DNA of 64,000 nt, from positions 1-64,000 of the forward strand of contig CAJTUC010000011.1 of the NCBI GenBank assembly GCA_910579395.1, written 5' to 3'. The notes beneath the pieces are model-generated. The model had not been told where the DNA came from. It saw only the letters and a list, made by a program, of their open reading frames with translations, and did no database searches. Numbering within the stretch: position 1 is the stretch's first letter; every line of letters starts with the position of its first letter. Source of the stretch: an uncultured Lachnospiraceae bacterium. Its GTDB lineage: Bacteria > Bacillota > Clostridia > Lachnospirales > Lachnospiraceae. Positions 17,613-26,868 of this stretch are shown piece by piece. The position numbers and the translations under genes are program-made.

Positions 17613-17734
17613 TCTGATATAATGATAAAATTATTAAATCTAACTTTAATCAAAAATAATGGTGAATATTGTTGCCTTTTTTCTGTGATTGGAATATCAT
17701 CGAATATTATCGGATGAAAATCCGGGAGACTATC

Positions 17735-19192
17735 ATGACAGAACAGGGAAAAAAGGATTTTATAATGGAGCAGGACAATATGGGACAGGACAATCGGAAA
17801 CAACAGCTGCGGGAATCATCTGAGGGATTATCCAGAGAAGAAAGAATGGCGTCGTCATCTATTGGCAGTCTGGTGGTCAGCATGGCTTTCCCGGCGATTC
17901 TGGCGCAGCTTATCAATATTTTATACAGTATTATAGACCGCATTTACATCGGCCATATGAAAGGTGTGGGTGCAGCTGCACTGACCGGTGTAGGCGTGAC
18001 TTTCTGCATTACGGTATTCATTTCAGCCTTTTCAGCGTTTATCAGCAACGGTGCCGCGCCTCTTGCGGCAATCTGGCTCGGGAAAAAGGACAGGGAGCAT
18101 GCGGAAAAGATTCTGGGAAACAGCGTCAGTTTTCTGATCATATGTACGGTCGTTCTGATGGTCTTTTTCTATGCTTTTCAAAAACCACTGTTATATATGT
18201 TTGGTGCGAGCGATACAACGATTGGGTATGCGGTTGATTATATTTCGATTTATCTAGTTGGAACGATTTTTGTGGAGCTTGCGCTCGGATTGAACTCTTT
18301 TATTATATGTCAGAGTCAGTCAAGAACTGCCATGTTTTCGGTACTGATCGGTGCGATTGCGAATATCATATTGGATCCGATTTTTATTTTTGCATTTGGC
18401 CTCGGTGTAAAAGGTGCGGCAATAGCAACTGTTATCTCACAGGCGCTCAGCGCCTTTTGGGTAGTTGGATTTTTGACAGGAAAGAAAACTTCTCTGAAAA
18501 TCAGGCGAAGCTGTATGAAACTGGAGAAAGGAATTTTGTTCAGCATTTTTTCGCTTGGAATCTCTCCTTTTATTATGCGGGCAACGGAAAGCTTTATCAG
18601 CATTGTGTTGAATCACGGTTTACAGACTTACGGCGGAGATTTATATGTGGGTTCCATGACGATCATGCAGAGTGTTATGCAGATTTTTTCGGCACCGATA
18701 GGAGGTTTTACACAAGGGATATCACCTGTTATTAGTTATAATTACGGGGCTGGAAATTTTGAAAGAGTGAAGGAAGTTTATCGGTGGATGATTGGGGCGT
18801 GCTTTGTTTTCATGCTGCTCTCTACGGCTTCTACAATTGCATTTCCGGAATGGTATGCGTCTTTCTTTACGGAAGATACCGAATTGATCGCGTTAGTAGG
18901 AAAGACAATGCCGGTCTTTATGTTCGGTATGTCGATTTTCGGGCTGCAGAACGGAATACAACCGACTTTCCTTGCGCTTGGACAGGCGAAGATATCCCTT
19001 TTCATTGCGGTATTTCGAAAAATCATTCTGTTGATACCGCTTGCAATCATTCTGCCCCGCTTTTTCGGTGTCATGGGCGTATATTATTCAGAGCCGGTTT
19101 CGGATATGATTTCCGCAACGACGGCAACGGTGCTTTTTGTATGCAATATCCGAAAGATGCTTTCGAAAGAAGCGCTTGCGAAGATACGTTAA
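17735..19192 (+). CDS. MATE-family multidrug/sodium antiporter
   Basis: A 485-residue protein with twelve predicted transmembrane helices in two homologous halves. MATE hallmarks are visible (SLVVSMAFPAILAQLINILYSIIDR near the start, SPFIMRATESF, GFTQGISPVISYNYGAG). Such proteins export cationic compounds using a Na+ or H+ gradient. I placed the start at 17735 because CCGGGAG lies seven bases upstream; earlier in-frame codons at 17669 and 17714 lack a site. A polar 45-residue N-terminal tail precedes the first helix. Its physiological substrate is unknown. Confidence 0.9.
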   Translation: MTEQGKKDFIMEQDNMGQDNRKQQLRESSEGLSREERMASSSIGSLVVSMAFPAILAQLINILYSIIDRIYIGHMKGVGAAALTGVGVTFCITVFISAFSAFISNGAAPLAAIWLGKKDREHAEKILGNSVSFLIICTVVLMVFFYAFQKPLLYMFGASDTTIGYAVDYISIYLVGTIFVELALGLNSFIICQSQSRTAMFSVLIGAIANIILDPIFIFAFGLGVKGAAIATVISQALSAFWVVGFLTGKKTSLKIRRSCMKLEKGILFSIFSLGISPFIMRATESFISIVLNHGLQTYGGDLYVGSMTIMQSVMQIFSAPIGGFTQGISPVISYNYGAGNFERVKEVYRWMIGACFVFMLLSTASTIAFPEWYASFFTEDTELIALVGKTMPVFMFGMSIFGLQNGIQPTFLALGQAKISLFIAVFRKIILLIPLAIILPRFFGVMGVYYSEPVSDMISATTATVLFVCNIRKMLSKEALAKIR

Positions 19193-19327
19193 GGTTCATT
19201 TGTGTTTGGATTTGAGCCGCCGTCAGGCGTCGGAAAATGTCGCAGGCTGAGAGAAGCGTATGGTTATGAAAATGATTGAAACAGGAATGGAAGACAGATC
19301 AGGTATGAGAAAGGACAGAATAAGATC

Positions 19328-20278
19328 ATGATGAAAAAAAGCAGTTTAGAAAAATGCAGGACAAAAAGAGGGATAAAGCTGCTGCTATGCGGCATGCTCA
19401 TATTGCTTCTGGCCGGATGCGGCAGTACGAAAGCCGGTCCGGCGGAAGATACGGGAACTTATGCCGCAGAACCGGACAGCTTGAAACAGGCGGGGCTGGG
19501 CGCTATGTCCCTGCTCTATGATGATTCCGTCTGGACTTATGCGGAGGCGGAGAGTACGGATGCGAGCCTTGTTTTCCGCGATGCGGACGATTCTGTGTTG
19601 GGAGTATCCTGTTCCAGAGAATCTTATTATCAGCATCCGCTGGATATGCTCAATACGGCGAAACAGATTTATATGACTTTTGCCGGTTATAAGGAAATTG
19701 AAGCGCCGGCAGAGGTACAGGTACAGGGTGAAAGCTGGTATGAATGGTGCTGCAGCTATGAAGAAGACGGGATTGAAACGGTGGTTTTACAGCGTTTTTA
19801 CGGCAAAAATTATTATGCTTATGCCGTTTCTTATACGGCCGAAAAGGAAGCTTATGATGCCGGTAAAAATGAAGCGCTAAAGGTTATGAATTCTGCTGTT
19901 ATGAGCGTTCCGGATAACGATGCTGCGGAAGAAAAAGCGAAAGAGTTTTTGACAGGCGAGTGGGATTTGGGCGATGCGGGATATCTGGTCATGGGACAGG
20001 ATGGTACTTACGCATGGTATATGGACAGCAGCAAGGATGAAAAGAATATGCACAGAGGCACTTATGGCTGTGATGTGGAAAATACGACGGTTGGTTTTGC
20101 AGAAGGGGAAGGTATTTATTTTGTTTTGTTCCCGGAAGTGTTATATGCGGATGGGAAAGAAGGACAGACAGGCAGTCCCAAATATGATTATCTCGTTTCT
20201 TTGGAGCAGCAGCCGGACGGTTCCTACCAGATGCTGAATGGTGCTACCCTGGTATTGTATTATATGAAAAAACAGTAG
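19328..20278 (+). CDS. Uncharacterised lipoprotein
   Basis: A 316-residue exported lipoprotein with hydrophobic signal KLLLCGMLILLLAGC and lipobox Cys31. The mature part has two regions. The first (about 60-200) resembles a PsbP/DUF-type fold with SLLYDDSVWTYAEAE. The second (about 210-316) resembles lipocalin-like domains that report small-molecule binding (LTGEWDLGDAGYLVMGQDGTYAWYMD). No enzyme motif is seen. It is monocistronic, and the gap behind it carries a riboswitch for the next gene. Confidence 0.7.
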   Translation: MMKKSSLEKCRTKRGIKLLLCGMLILLLAGCGSTKAGPAEDTGTYAAEPDSLKQAGLGAMSLLYDDSVWTYAEAESTDASLVFRDADDSVLGVSCSRESYYQHPLDMLNTAKQIYMTFAGYKEIEAPAEVQVQGESWYEWCCSYEEDGIETVVLQRFYGKNYYAYAVSYTAEKEAYDAGKNEALKVMNSAVMSVPDNDAAEEKAKEFLTGEWDLGDAGYLVMGQDGTYAWYMDSSKDEKNMHRGTYGCDVENTTVGFAEGEGIYFVLFPEVLYADGKEGQTGSPKYDYLVSLEQQPDGSYQMLNGATLVLYYMKKQ

Positions 20279-20374
20279 CAGGCGGATGGTGCACAGGACG
20301 GATGCGGCAGAACAGACTGTTTGTTAAAGAACCGTTAAAAAAAGAAAATGCAGTCATTTTTTTAAATTGGCATA

Positions 20375-20403
20375 TTGACATGAATTTTCGGATATGATAA
20401 TCT
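20375..20403 (+). promoter_or_regulatory. Promoter for the riboswitch-antiporter transcript
   Basis: A perfect TTGACA lies at 20375-20380. The -10 is ambiguous: TATGAT at 20393 is too close (12 bp), GATAAT at 20396 gives 15 bp, and TAATCT at 20398 gives 17 bp. Transcription would start just before the riboswitch aptamer. Confidence 0.55.
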
Positions 20404-20409
20404 GGTGGC

Positions 20410-20506
20410 AAGTTAAGAGGGAGTAGTTATCATGTGTAAGCAACATACCCTGGCATAAGGCCATGTTTACGCATCTTTCAGATTTTTTGAGAGTACGAGA
20501 CTTTTA
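20410..20506 (+). ncRNA. yybP-ykoY-type (manganese) riboswitch aptamer
   Basis: The two conserved signature segments of this aptamer class are present. GGGAGTAG lies near the 5' end (20419-20426) and GTACGAGACTTT near the 3' end (20493-20504), with GCAACATACC and a hairpin (TGGC/GCCA) between them. It lies in the 5' leader of a cation antiporter gene, the usual setting of this Mn2+-sensing class. The 3' end of the aptamer overlaps the left arm of a terminator, so ligand binding would favour read-through. Confidence 0.82.
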
Positions 20507-20533
20507 GCACGGAAGTGCTGAAAGTCTTTTTTT
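20498..20533 (+). terminator. Riboswitch expression-platform terminator
   Basis: AGACTTTTAGCAC (20498-20510) pairs with GTGCTGAAAGTCT (20515-20527) around GGAA, with one G-U pair, and runs into seven T residues. Its left arm shares CGAGACTTT with the aptamer, making the two structures mutually exclusive. Confidence 0.88.
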
Positions 20534-20630
20534 GCGGTGTGTCCGGCGGGACACGTTTTAATGGAAAATTGCCTTGATTGGTAATGAAAGTTAATGGTGA
20601 AAAGGAAGACGAAAAAAGGAGGAAAAGAGG

Positions 20631-21578
20631 ATGAATGTTGCGGTACAGTTGTTATTTTTGGTCATCGGTTTTGTCATGTTGGTAAAAGGTGCAGATTGGT
20701 TCGTGGAAGGTGCCAGTAAGGTCGCGGAAAAATTTGGTATTCCGCAGTTGGTCATTGGCCTGACGATTGTTGCAATCGGAACCAGTCTTCCGGAAGCTGC
20801 GGTCAGTACTTCTGCGGCATTGAAGGGCAGCGCTGAAATTACGATTGGTAATGTGGTGGGAAGCAACATTCTGAATATTCTGCTGATTCTTGGAATAACA
20901 TCTGTTATATCACCCCTGGCAGTGCAGAAATCTACGATTAAATATGAACTGCCGATGGTCATCGGTGCAACGGTACTGTTGGCGGCGCTGGGACTTTTTG
21001 ACGGAACAATCGGAAGAATCGACGGTGTTATCCTGTTAGCGGGGATGGTGCTCTATCTGTTGTATCTTTTGCGGATGGCCAGGAAAGGACAGGCTGTCGC
21101 GGAAGAACAGGAAAAAGAACAGGCGGACAAAAGCGACGGCATGTTCAAACTGATTCTGCTCATTTTGATCGGCGGTGTGATGATTGTGTGGGGGAGCGAT
21201 ATTACGGTCGATGCGGCAACGGAGCTTGCCCGGATCTTCGGTATGAGTGAGCGTCTTATCGGCTTGACGATTGTCGCATTCGGGACTTCTCTTCCGGAAC
21301 TTGTGACTTCTGCTACGGCGGCAATCAAAGGCAAGGCAGATATTGCGGTCGGAAACATCGTAGGCAGCAATTTGTTTAATATTCTGTTTGTTGTCGGCAT
21401 TGCCGCAACTATCACACCTGTTATTTACCAATCTGCATTTCTGGTCGATACAATCGTATGTGTTGCTACGGCGGTGCTGTTATGGGTGTGCGTGCTGCGG
21501 AAGCAGAAGCTTGAACGCCACGGCGGCGCGATTCTTCTGGCCTGCTATGTGGGATACTTCTTCTATCTGATGCGCTAG
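20631..21578 (+). CDS. Calcium/sodium antiporter family protein (CaCA/YrbG-type)
   Basis: A 315-residue inner-membrane cation exchanger with ten predicted helices in two repeats. Each repeat holds the alpha motif: GTSLPEAAVSTSAALKG with GNVVGSNILNI in the first half, and GTSLPELVTSATAAIKG with GNIVGSNLFNI in the second. A polar loop (about residues 150-168, rich in Glu, Gln and Lys) joins them. The start has AAAGGAGGAAAAG upstream. Control by an apparent yybP-ykoY manganese riboswitch suggests that this member exports or helps detoxify Mn2+ rather than only Ca2+. That is inference from the leader. Confidence 0.92.
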   Translation: MNVAVQLLFLVIGFVMLVKGADWFVEGASKVAEKFGIPQLVIGLTIVAIGTSLPEAAVSTSAALKGSAEITIGNVVGSNILNILLILGITSVISPLAVQKSTIKYELPMVIGATVLLAALGLFDGTIGRIDGVILLAGMVLYLLYLLRMARKGQAVAEEQEKEQADKSDGMFKLILLILIGGVMIVWGSDITVDAATELARIFGMSERLIGLTIVAFGTSLPELVTSATAAIKGKADIAVGNIVGSNLFNILFVVGIAATITPVIYQSAFLVDTIVCVATAVLLWVCVLRKQKLERHGGAILLACYVGYFFYLMR

Positions 21579-21584
21579 AAGCAC

Positions 21585-21613
21585 TTGCGGTTTTTGGTTA
21601 TATCTGGTATAAT
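21585..21613 (+). promoter_or_regulatory. Promoter of the phosphofructokinase gene
   Basis: TTGCGG (21585-21590) and TATAAT (21608-21613) are 17 bp apart, with a TGG directly before the -10 (extended -10 type). Confidence 0.7.
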
Positions 21614-21687
21614 TTCTAAGAGTTTGTCCGGGTGTTTACATTCGGCTGACGTGAGCAGAAAACAAAGAATATAAAGGAGATGTAACG

Positions 21688-22917
21688 ATGAAAGGAAATA
21701 TTGTTGTTGGTCAGTCCGGCGGCCCCACAGCTGTTATCAACTCTTCCGTAGCAGGCGTATATGCAGCTGCCAAGAAGCTTGGGGTAAAGAAAATTTATGG
21801 TATGGTGCATGGTATTGAGGGCTTTCTTCAGGATAGAATGATCGATTTGGGAGAATATCTCGATGATGAGACCGGTATCGAATTGTTAAAGAGAACTCCT
21901 TCTGCATTTTTAGGCTCCTGTCGTTTTAAGATGCCTAAGATTGAAGGACACGAAGATGTTTACGAGAAAATTTTTGAAATCATGGAGAAACATGATATCG
22001 AATGCCTCTTCTATGCAGGCGGCAACGACTCGATGGATACGGTCAAGATGCTGTCCGACTATGCGGCTGCTCATAACAAACCGCAGCGTTTCATGGGCGT
22101 TCCCAAGACGATTGACAATGACCTTCCAATCACAGACCATTGCCCGGGCTATGGTTCCGCGGCAAAATATATTGCGACCAGCATGAAAGAGATCATTCGC
22201 GACAATGAATCTTTCGGTGCACAGAAGCCCACAATCTGTATCGTAGAGATCATGGGACGTAACGCAGGCTGGCTGACAGCAGCGGCAGCATTGTCAAAGG
22301 GCGATGACTGCAGTGGTCCGGATGCTATTTATCTGCCGGAAAAGGTATTTGATATGGACAAGTTCATGGAGGATATCAAGAAGCTTGCTGCAGAGAAATC
22401 TTCTGTTGTCATTGCGGTATCGGAGGGCGTAAAGATTGCGGACGGACGTTATGTATGCGAACTTGGCAGAGAGGTAGCAGTCGATGCTTTCGGACATAAG
22501 CAGATGTCTGGTACGGCAGTGATGCTGGCAAATAAAGTGGCGGAAGAAACCGGTTTAAAGACTCGTGCAATTGAGTTCTCCACTTTACAGCGTGCGGCAA
22601 CGCATCTTGCTTCTTTGACGGATATCAACGAAGCATTCCAGGTAGGCTTTGATGCGGTCAAGGCGGCGGAAGAAGGCAAAACAGGCATGATGATCACTCT
22701 GGACAGAAACGGTGAAGAACCTTATCAGTGCGGCACGAGTGCATATGATATTCACGCGATTGCCAATGTGGAAAGAAAAGTTCCGGACGAGTGGATCACG
22801 GAGGACTGCAAGGGCCTGAACGATGGTTATGAGAAATATGCGAGACCGCTGATCATGGGCGAGTTACAGCCGCTGTATGTGAACGGCCTGCCACGTCATC
22901 TGGTACGCAAAGGCTAA
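21688..22917 (+). CDS. pfp: Pyrophosphate-dependent 6-phosphofructokinase
   Basis: A 409-residue glycolytic enzyme interconverting fructose 6-phosphate and fructose 1,6-bisphosphate. The N-terminal GQSGGPTAVINSS phosphate loop is followed by YAGGNDSMDT. Here Asp in GGND takes the place of the Gly-containing ATP-enzyme motif. The sequence also has PKTIDNDLPITDHCPGYGSAAKY and MGRNAGWLTAAAAL. The PKTIDND block and residue count are typical of PPi-PFKs of Clostridia. PPi use is therefore predicted, although family assignment by sequence can be misleading. The ATG has AAAGGAGATG upstream. Confidence 0.92.
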   Translation: MKGNIVVGQSGGPTAVINSSVAGVYAAAKKLGVKKIYGMVHGIEGFLQDRMIDLGEYLDDETGIELLKRTPSAFLGSCRFKMPKIEGHEDVYEKIFEIMEKHDIECLFYAGGNDSMDTVKMLSDYAAAHNKPQRFMGVPKTIDNDLPITDHCPGYGSAAKYIATSMKEIIRDNESFGAQKPTICIVEIMGRNAGWLTAAAALSKGDDCSGPDAIYLPEKVFDMDKFMEDIKKLAAEKSSVVIAVSEGVKIADGRYVCELGREVAVDAFGHKQMSGTAVMLANKVAEETGLKTRAIEFSTLQRAATHLASLTDINEAFQVGFDAVKAAEEGKTGMMITLDRNGEEPYQCGTSAYDIHAIANVERKVPDEWITEDCKGLNDGYEKYARPLIMGELQPLYVNGLPRHLVRKG

Positions 22918-23192
22918 GTTCTTTTGGAAATCCGAACTATATAAAATGAAAAGGCTGAATTAATGTGGTATGCCCCCTGTCAAGTAGACAGGTTAAATAT
23001 CTAAAATGAAGCGCTGATGAACGACCACCTGTAATGTGTGGTCGTTTTTCTATGTACACCATTTTTCTTTGTACTCCCCTCCGGCATGAGGTATTGCGCT
23101 ATATTCCCTTTGAGAGGGTAATCATGCAGCGAACTTCTGTCTCCATTGCATGTAATTCCGGTATTGGAACCATTGGGATTGCTTATTATCTG
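22918..23192. other. Intergenic gap, possible insertion-sequence remnant
   Basis: Apart from the terminator, the stretch holds a small palindrome, CCTGTC/GACAGG (22976-22992). A region on the minus strand (about 23190-23060) reads as short broken peptide-like frames. The feel is of a decayed mobile-element end, but no transposase, terminal repeat pair or target duplication can be shown. Confidence 0.2.
23021..23049 (+). terminator. Rho-independent terminator
   Basis: ACGACCAC (23021-23028) pairs with GTGGTCGT (23038-23045), followed by TTTT to 23049. It would end the pfp transcript about 100 bases after its stop codon. Confidence 0.75.
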
Positions 23193-25205
23193 TTATGAGA
23201 TGCGCATTTCGAGTTCCGTTCCGGCAATATCGAGCAAAATCCGGTAAAGTTCGTGTTCCCATGCGGTTTGAAGCCGTGCATCGGTGATCGGGATGGTCTC
23301 TATCCGTGAAAGTCTGCCGCCTTTGACGCGCAGGGTGCCGGTGGAACCGATTCGGAATGTAAGAATTTCATCCGGTCCTGCGAAATCAGAACGACCGGAG
23401 GCATTTTTGTCAATGACAGGTTTTTCGTAAGTCATCAGACTCATGATAACGGAATTTATATTGTCTGCGGTGTTGTGGTTTTCTTTCATGCTGCCGTCAT
23501 GGAAGAGGAATGTATCTTTGATAACGATTTCCTGTCCTTTGACCAGGGCGGCATTTCGCTTATATGAAATTAGTCCGGTCTCTGTGGGATAGGCGGCGGC
23601 AATATCCATATCAATATAACACATATCGTCATGTAATTGATAACTGACATCTCTTGCGCAGTAGGACACGCCATCCCTCTGCATATGGCCGTTTATCGTT
23701 GGCAGATTGTGATAAGCGGACTGCATGGTCCAGATTTCGTAGCGTTGTGGAGAAAAGGTTTTTTTTGTGTAACTCTCGACACCCACATCAATGAATAGCG
23801 GTTTTCCGTTTTTATAAATCGTAAAGCTTCCGGTGTCATTGTGGTTATGGCTGTCTCCGTTATCACCTGCTTTGACCGCGAGACAGAGGGAATCATCTCT
23901 CGCAAGGAAGATGCCGACGCTTGGGTAGTAGATATCGGGGCGGCCGGGCACAGTACCAGGCACTTCCGCAGCAGTTGCAGCGTCTGCAGCTGTTTTAGTT
24001 TCTGTAGCTGCTGTGGCTTTAGCAGCTGTTGCGGCTACAGCAGTATCCGATGTGGCGGCAGCATAGTTTCTGATCTCCCGGACAGTAAAGGCATTCTGCA
24101 GCCGGTAGTAGAGATTGTTCTCAGCAGGAAGCAGAAGGGTATCCGGCATTCCCGCGAGAAAATCGGAAGCGGCGAAAGCGGCCATCCCCGCATTGTTTGT
24201 TCGCAGAGCAAAGAGAAATTCACGGGCGCCGGCACGTCCTGCGACCGGCGAACAGTCAGCAAAGTTTACATAATATTTGCCGTCGATATGTACATTATAA
24301 ATATAGGAAGCAATGTTCCGGATCTTCGGTTCTTTGTACAGCTCCGAGAAGACACCATCCGTTACTGCATTCAGAATTTCCATTGCGTTGAACAGGCAAA
24401 GACCAGCGTGGCGGTAGTATTGTGCGCCCTCATCGCAGCAGCCGTCTTCCCCATATTCTGCAAGGAAATAGTCTATGCTCCGGCAGGCTTTGCAAAGGAC
24501 GGCGGATTCTGAAATGCCGTTCTTTTTAGAAGACTTTTTCTGCGGACTTTTTTTTAATAAAAAGACAGATAAAAGCACATTCTGCGTGCACCAGATCGTC
24601 CAGTTGTTCATCGGTTCTTTTCCGTTGCCCATCCACCAGAAATGGGAATCCAGATAAGGTGCAAAAATCCGCTGTTCCAGCTCATGCCGGATTCGTTTGG
24701 TGATAAAGGGGCTGATCAGATCGAGCCTGCTTTCCAGAAGATAACCGGCGGTGGCAAGAATGGCGCCGCTCTCACAGGCGAACAGGTCCAGAACGGGCGC
24801 CGTGCTGTCGGGTAAAAGGAGCTGCGGCGTGTCCCTTATGTAGCTGTTATGGGGCGGAAGCTGCCAGGCGCTTTCCTCGCAGATGGAGAAAATGCCGTTG
24901 ATGATATCGTCAAGAAAACGTCCTTTGTCTTCCACACACTCCGCCAGGACCAGCGCGTTTAGGACGTGCCGTTTGGAAAAGCATTTATTTTCATAACGGA
25001 CCCGGTTGCCGGTCCTCGTAAAATCCATAAAATCGGTCGCGGTCAGCGGCGGAAAGGCAAAGTGCAGATAGCTTTCGCCGAGCGCCAGCGTCTCTTTTTT
25101 CCATTCCTCATCCAATCCTTCCCATGCTGCTCTGTCCGTAATCGGTGGATAGAGGGTAAGGGGCCGGAAAGACTCCGGATAATTTACGGCAATTTCATAG
25201 AACAT
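23193..25205 (-). CDS. Heparinase II/III-family protein
   Basis: A 670-residue protein with an N-terminal alpha/alpha toroid (about 80-370) and a C-terminal beta-sandwich carrying the heparinase II/III signature. The sandwich shows GDNGDSHNHNDTGSFTIYKNGKPLFIDVG and YHNLPTINGHMQ. The family cleaves uronic-acid-containing polysaccharides by beta-elimination. No signal peptide is seen, so it would act on imported oligomers. A roughly 33-residue Ala/Thr-rich insert sits between the domains. ATG 25205 is chosen for its AAAGGAG site. It is downstream of yesN-type regulator genes and probably in the same regulon. Confidence 0.82.
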   Translation of the reverse strand: MFYEIAVNYPESFRPLTLYPPITDRAAWEGLDEEWKKETLALGESYLHFAFPPLTATDFMDFTRTGNRVRYENKCFSKRHVLNALVLAECVEDKGRFLDDIINGIFSICEESAWQLPPHNSYIRDTPQLLLPDSTAPVLDLFACESGAILATAGYLLESRLDLISPFITKRIRHELEQRIFAPYLDSHFWWMGNGKEPMNNWTIWCTQNVLLSVFLLKKSPQKKSSKKNGISESAVLCKACRSIDYFLAEYGEDGCCDEGAQYYRHAGLCLFNAMEILNAVTDGVFSELYKEPKIRNIASYIYNVHIDGKYYVNFADCSPVAGRAGAREFLFALRTNNAGMAAFAASDFLAGMPDTLLLPAENNLYYRLQNAFTVREIRNYAAATSDTAVAATAAKATAATETKTAADAATAAEVPGTVPGRPDIYYPSVGIFLARDDSLCLAVKAGDNGDSHNHNDTGSFTIYKNGKPLFIDVGVESYTKKTFSPQRYEIWTMQSAYHNLPTINGHMQRDGVSYCARDVSYQLHDDMCYIDMDIAAAYPTETGLISYKRNAALVKGQEIVIKDTFLFHDGSMKENHNTADNINSVIMSLMTYEKPVIDKNASGRSDFAGPDEILTFRIGSTGTLRVKGGRLSRIETIPITDARLQTAWEHELYRILLDIAGTELEMRIS

Positions 25206-25275
25206 AATGATGTTTCTCCTTTCGCACACTTTTCGCAATTACCTAACTTTTCGTAATTGCCTGACTGTCACTCTT

Positions 25276-26868
25276 TTATTGCGGATTCTGATTCATATAG
25301 CCCCTCGGAGATAAACCTGTCACCTTTTTAAATACACGACTAAAATAAAAAGCACTCTCATAGCCCAGTCTATCGGAAATTTCATAAATTTTGTAATCAC
25401 CGTCGGTCATCATCTTTTTGGCGGCATCGATTTTGCTCTGGTTGATATAATCGGAAAAGCCAATATCGTTATTCTTGGAAAAAAGAACGCTCAGATAATT
25501 CGGACTGATATTAAATTCTCTGGCGACTTTATTCAAAGTAAGCTTTTCCTCAATATGTTCATTAATGTATTTCTTGACATTGATGACAATGTGGTTTTTG
25601 TAATCTTTGTTGTGCATGGTAAAGCTTCGGCACAGGCCGTCGCGCAGTAATTTCATCCATTCCAGAATCTGTTCGGTATTGGTCAGTTCATACAGGGAAC
25701 GGTAGCCGTTGCTTTTTTCCCGGAAAATGTCTGATACGAGCTGCTCTCCATTTCCGAGAAGGGAAAGGGAAAGATACAGAATATTGCTGGCGGCATCCAG
25801 CGCCTGTACATAGTGCGCTTTCTGGTTGTCGAACAGCTCTATGATAGAAGTAAAGGTATCATAAAGCGCCTTTTCATCATACTCCGCATAGGCTTTCAGA
25901 ATGTCTTCCTTAAAAAGAGAGATGTTGAATACATTTTTTAACGGTTCATCCTCCGCGATATCCTCCAGAAAAAGAATGGGCGTTTCCTCGTTTACCCGTG
26001 CAAAGGTCTGCCTGGCATCCTGATAGGAAGAAGACATCTGCAGCGGGGAATTTACAGGGGAACCGATACTGGCGTGAATGTTCGCACTGTAATAATTGAA
26101 TAACATGACAGATACCTGCCGCAGCGTATTACGGATCAGATTTTTATAATCCTTCTCCATCTCATCTTTTAAGAAGAAAATGATGCAGAAATGCCGCATG
26201 TCTAGAGAAAGGACATGACAGGGAATATATCTGGAGATCAGTTCGCTCACCATTTGAAGACTGCTCGTGTAGAGGTTGAGCTGTTTGCTGTTTGACATTT
26301 GTGTCAGTTTTTCACTCTTGATCTCTACATAGCTTACGGCAAAAGAGCCATAAGAAAAATCAATATTCAGGTTCTGTGCCTGTGCCGTGAACTGTTCTTC
26401 TGATTCGAACAGATTGAAGATCAGGCGGGTATAGAACTGTTCCCGGATGAGGTAAATGTTGTCTGGCGGCTGTGTAGCGGCCTGCTGTTCGGGAATGCGC
26501 TCAATCGCTTTTTGGACTGTCTCGAGAAGTATCTCCGGCGTCAACTCCAGCTTGATCAGATAGTCCACGACCTGATAGGTAATCGCTTCTTTTACGAAGT
26601 TAAATTCTTCATAGCTGGTCAAAATGATAAAAAGGGGAAGTTTTCTCCCTTCTTCCCGGCACTTTTTGACAAGTTCCAGACCGCTCATCACCGGCATTTT
26701 GATATCGGTTATGGCAATTTCCGGCGAATGCTCCAGAATCAGTTCATAAGCGGCTGCACCGTTTGACGCGGTCCCGACGATGCTGATACCGTGTTCTTCC
26801 CAATTGATCATGGATTTGATGCCGGCCTGAACGAGCGGCTCATCGTCAGCGATAATCAGTTTTATCAT
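25276..26868 (-). CDS. YesN-type response regulator (AraC family)
   Basis: A 530-residue regulator. The N-terminal receiver has ADDEPLVQAGI and phosphoacceptor Asp in ITDIKMPVMSGLEL. A long helical middle region (about 140-420) follows. A C-terminal AraC double helix-turn-helix comprises LTLNKVAREFNISPNYLSVLF and DYKIYEISDRLGYESAFYFSR. Its start overlaps the end of the kinase gene by 23 bases, so the pair is coupled. Members of this family activate neighbouring sugar ABC transporter and hydrolase genes. I chose the ATG at 26868; the frame is open further upstream but that stretch is kinase coding sequence in another frame. Confidence 0.93.
   Translation of the reverse strand: MIKLIIADDEPLVQAGIKSMINWEEHGISIVGTASNGAAAYELILEHSPEIAITDIKMPVMSGLELVKKCREEGRKLPLFIILTSYEEFNFVKEAITYQVVDYLIKLELTPEILLETVQKAIERIPEQQAATQPPDNIYLIREQFYTRLIFNLFESEEQFTAQAQNLNIDFSYGSFAVSYVEIKSEKLTQMSNSKQLNLYTSSLQMVSELISRYIPCHVLSLDMRHFCIIFFLKDEMEKDYKNLIRNTLRQVSVMLFNYYSANIHASIGSPVNSPLQMSSSYQDARQTFARVNEETPILFLEDIAEDEPLKNVFNISLFKEDILKAYAEYDEKALYDTFTSIIELFDNQKAHYVQALDAASNILYLSLSLLGNGEQLVSDIFREKSNGYRSLYELTNTEQILEWMKLLRDGLCRSFTMHNKDYKNHIVINVKKYINEHIEEKLTLNKVAREFNISPNYLSVLFSKNNDIGFSDYINQSKIDAAKKMMTDGDYKIYEISDRLGYESAFYFSRVFKKVTGLSPRGYMNQNPQ

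Noticed and set aside
22918..23192. Insertion-sequence end next to pfp
   Set aside because: Short peptide-like frames and a small palindrome are suggestive. No transposase, inverted repeat pair or target duplication can be shown.
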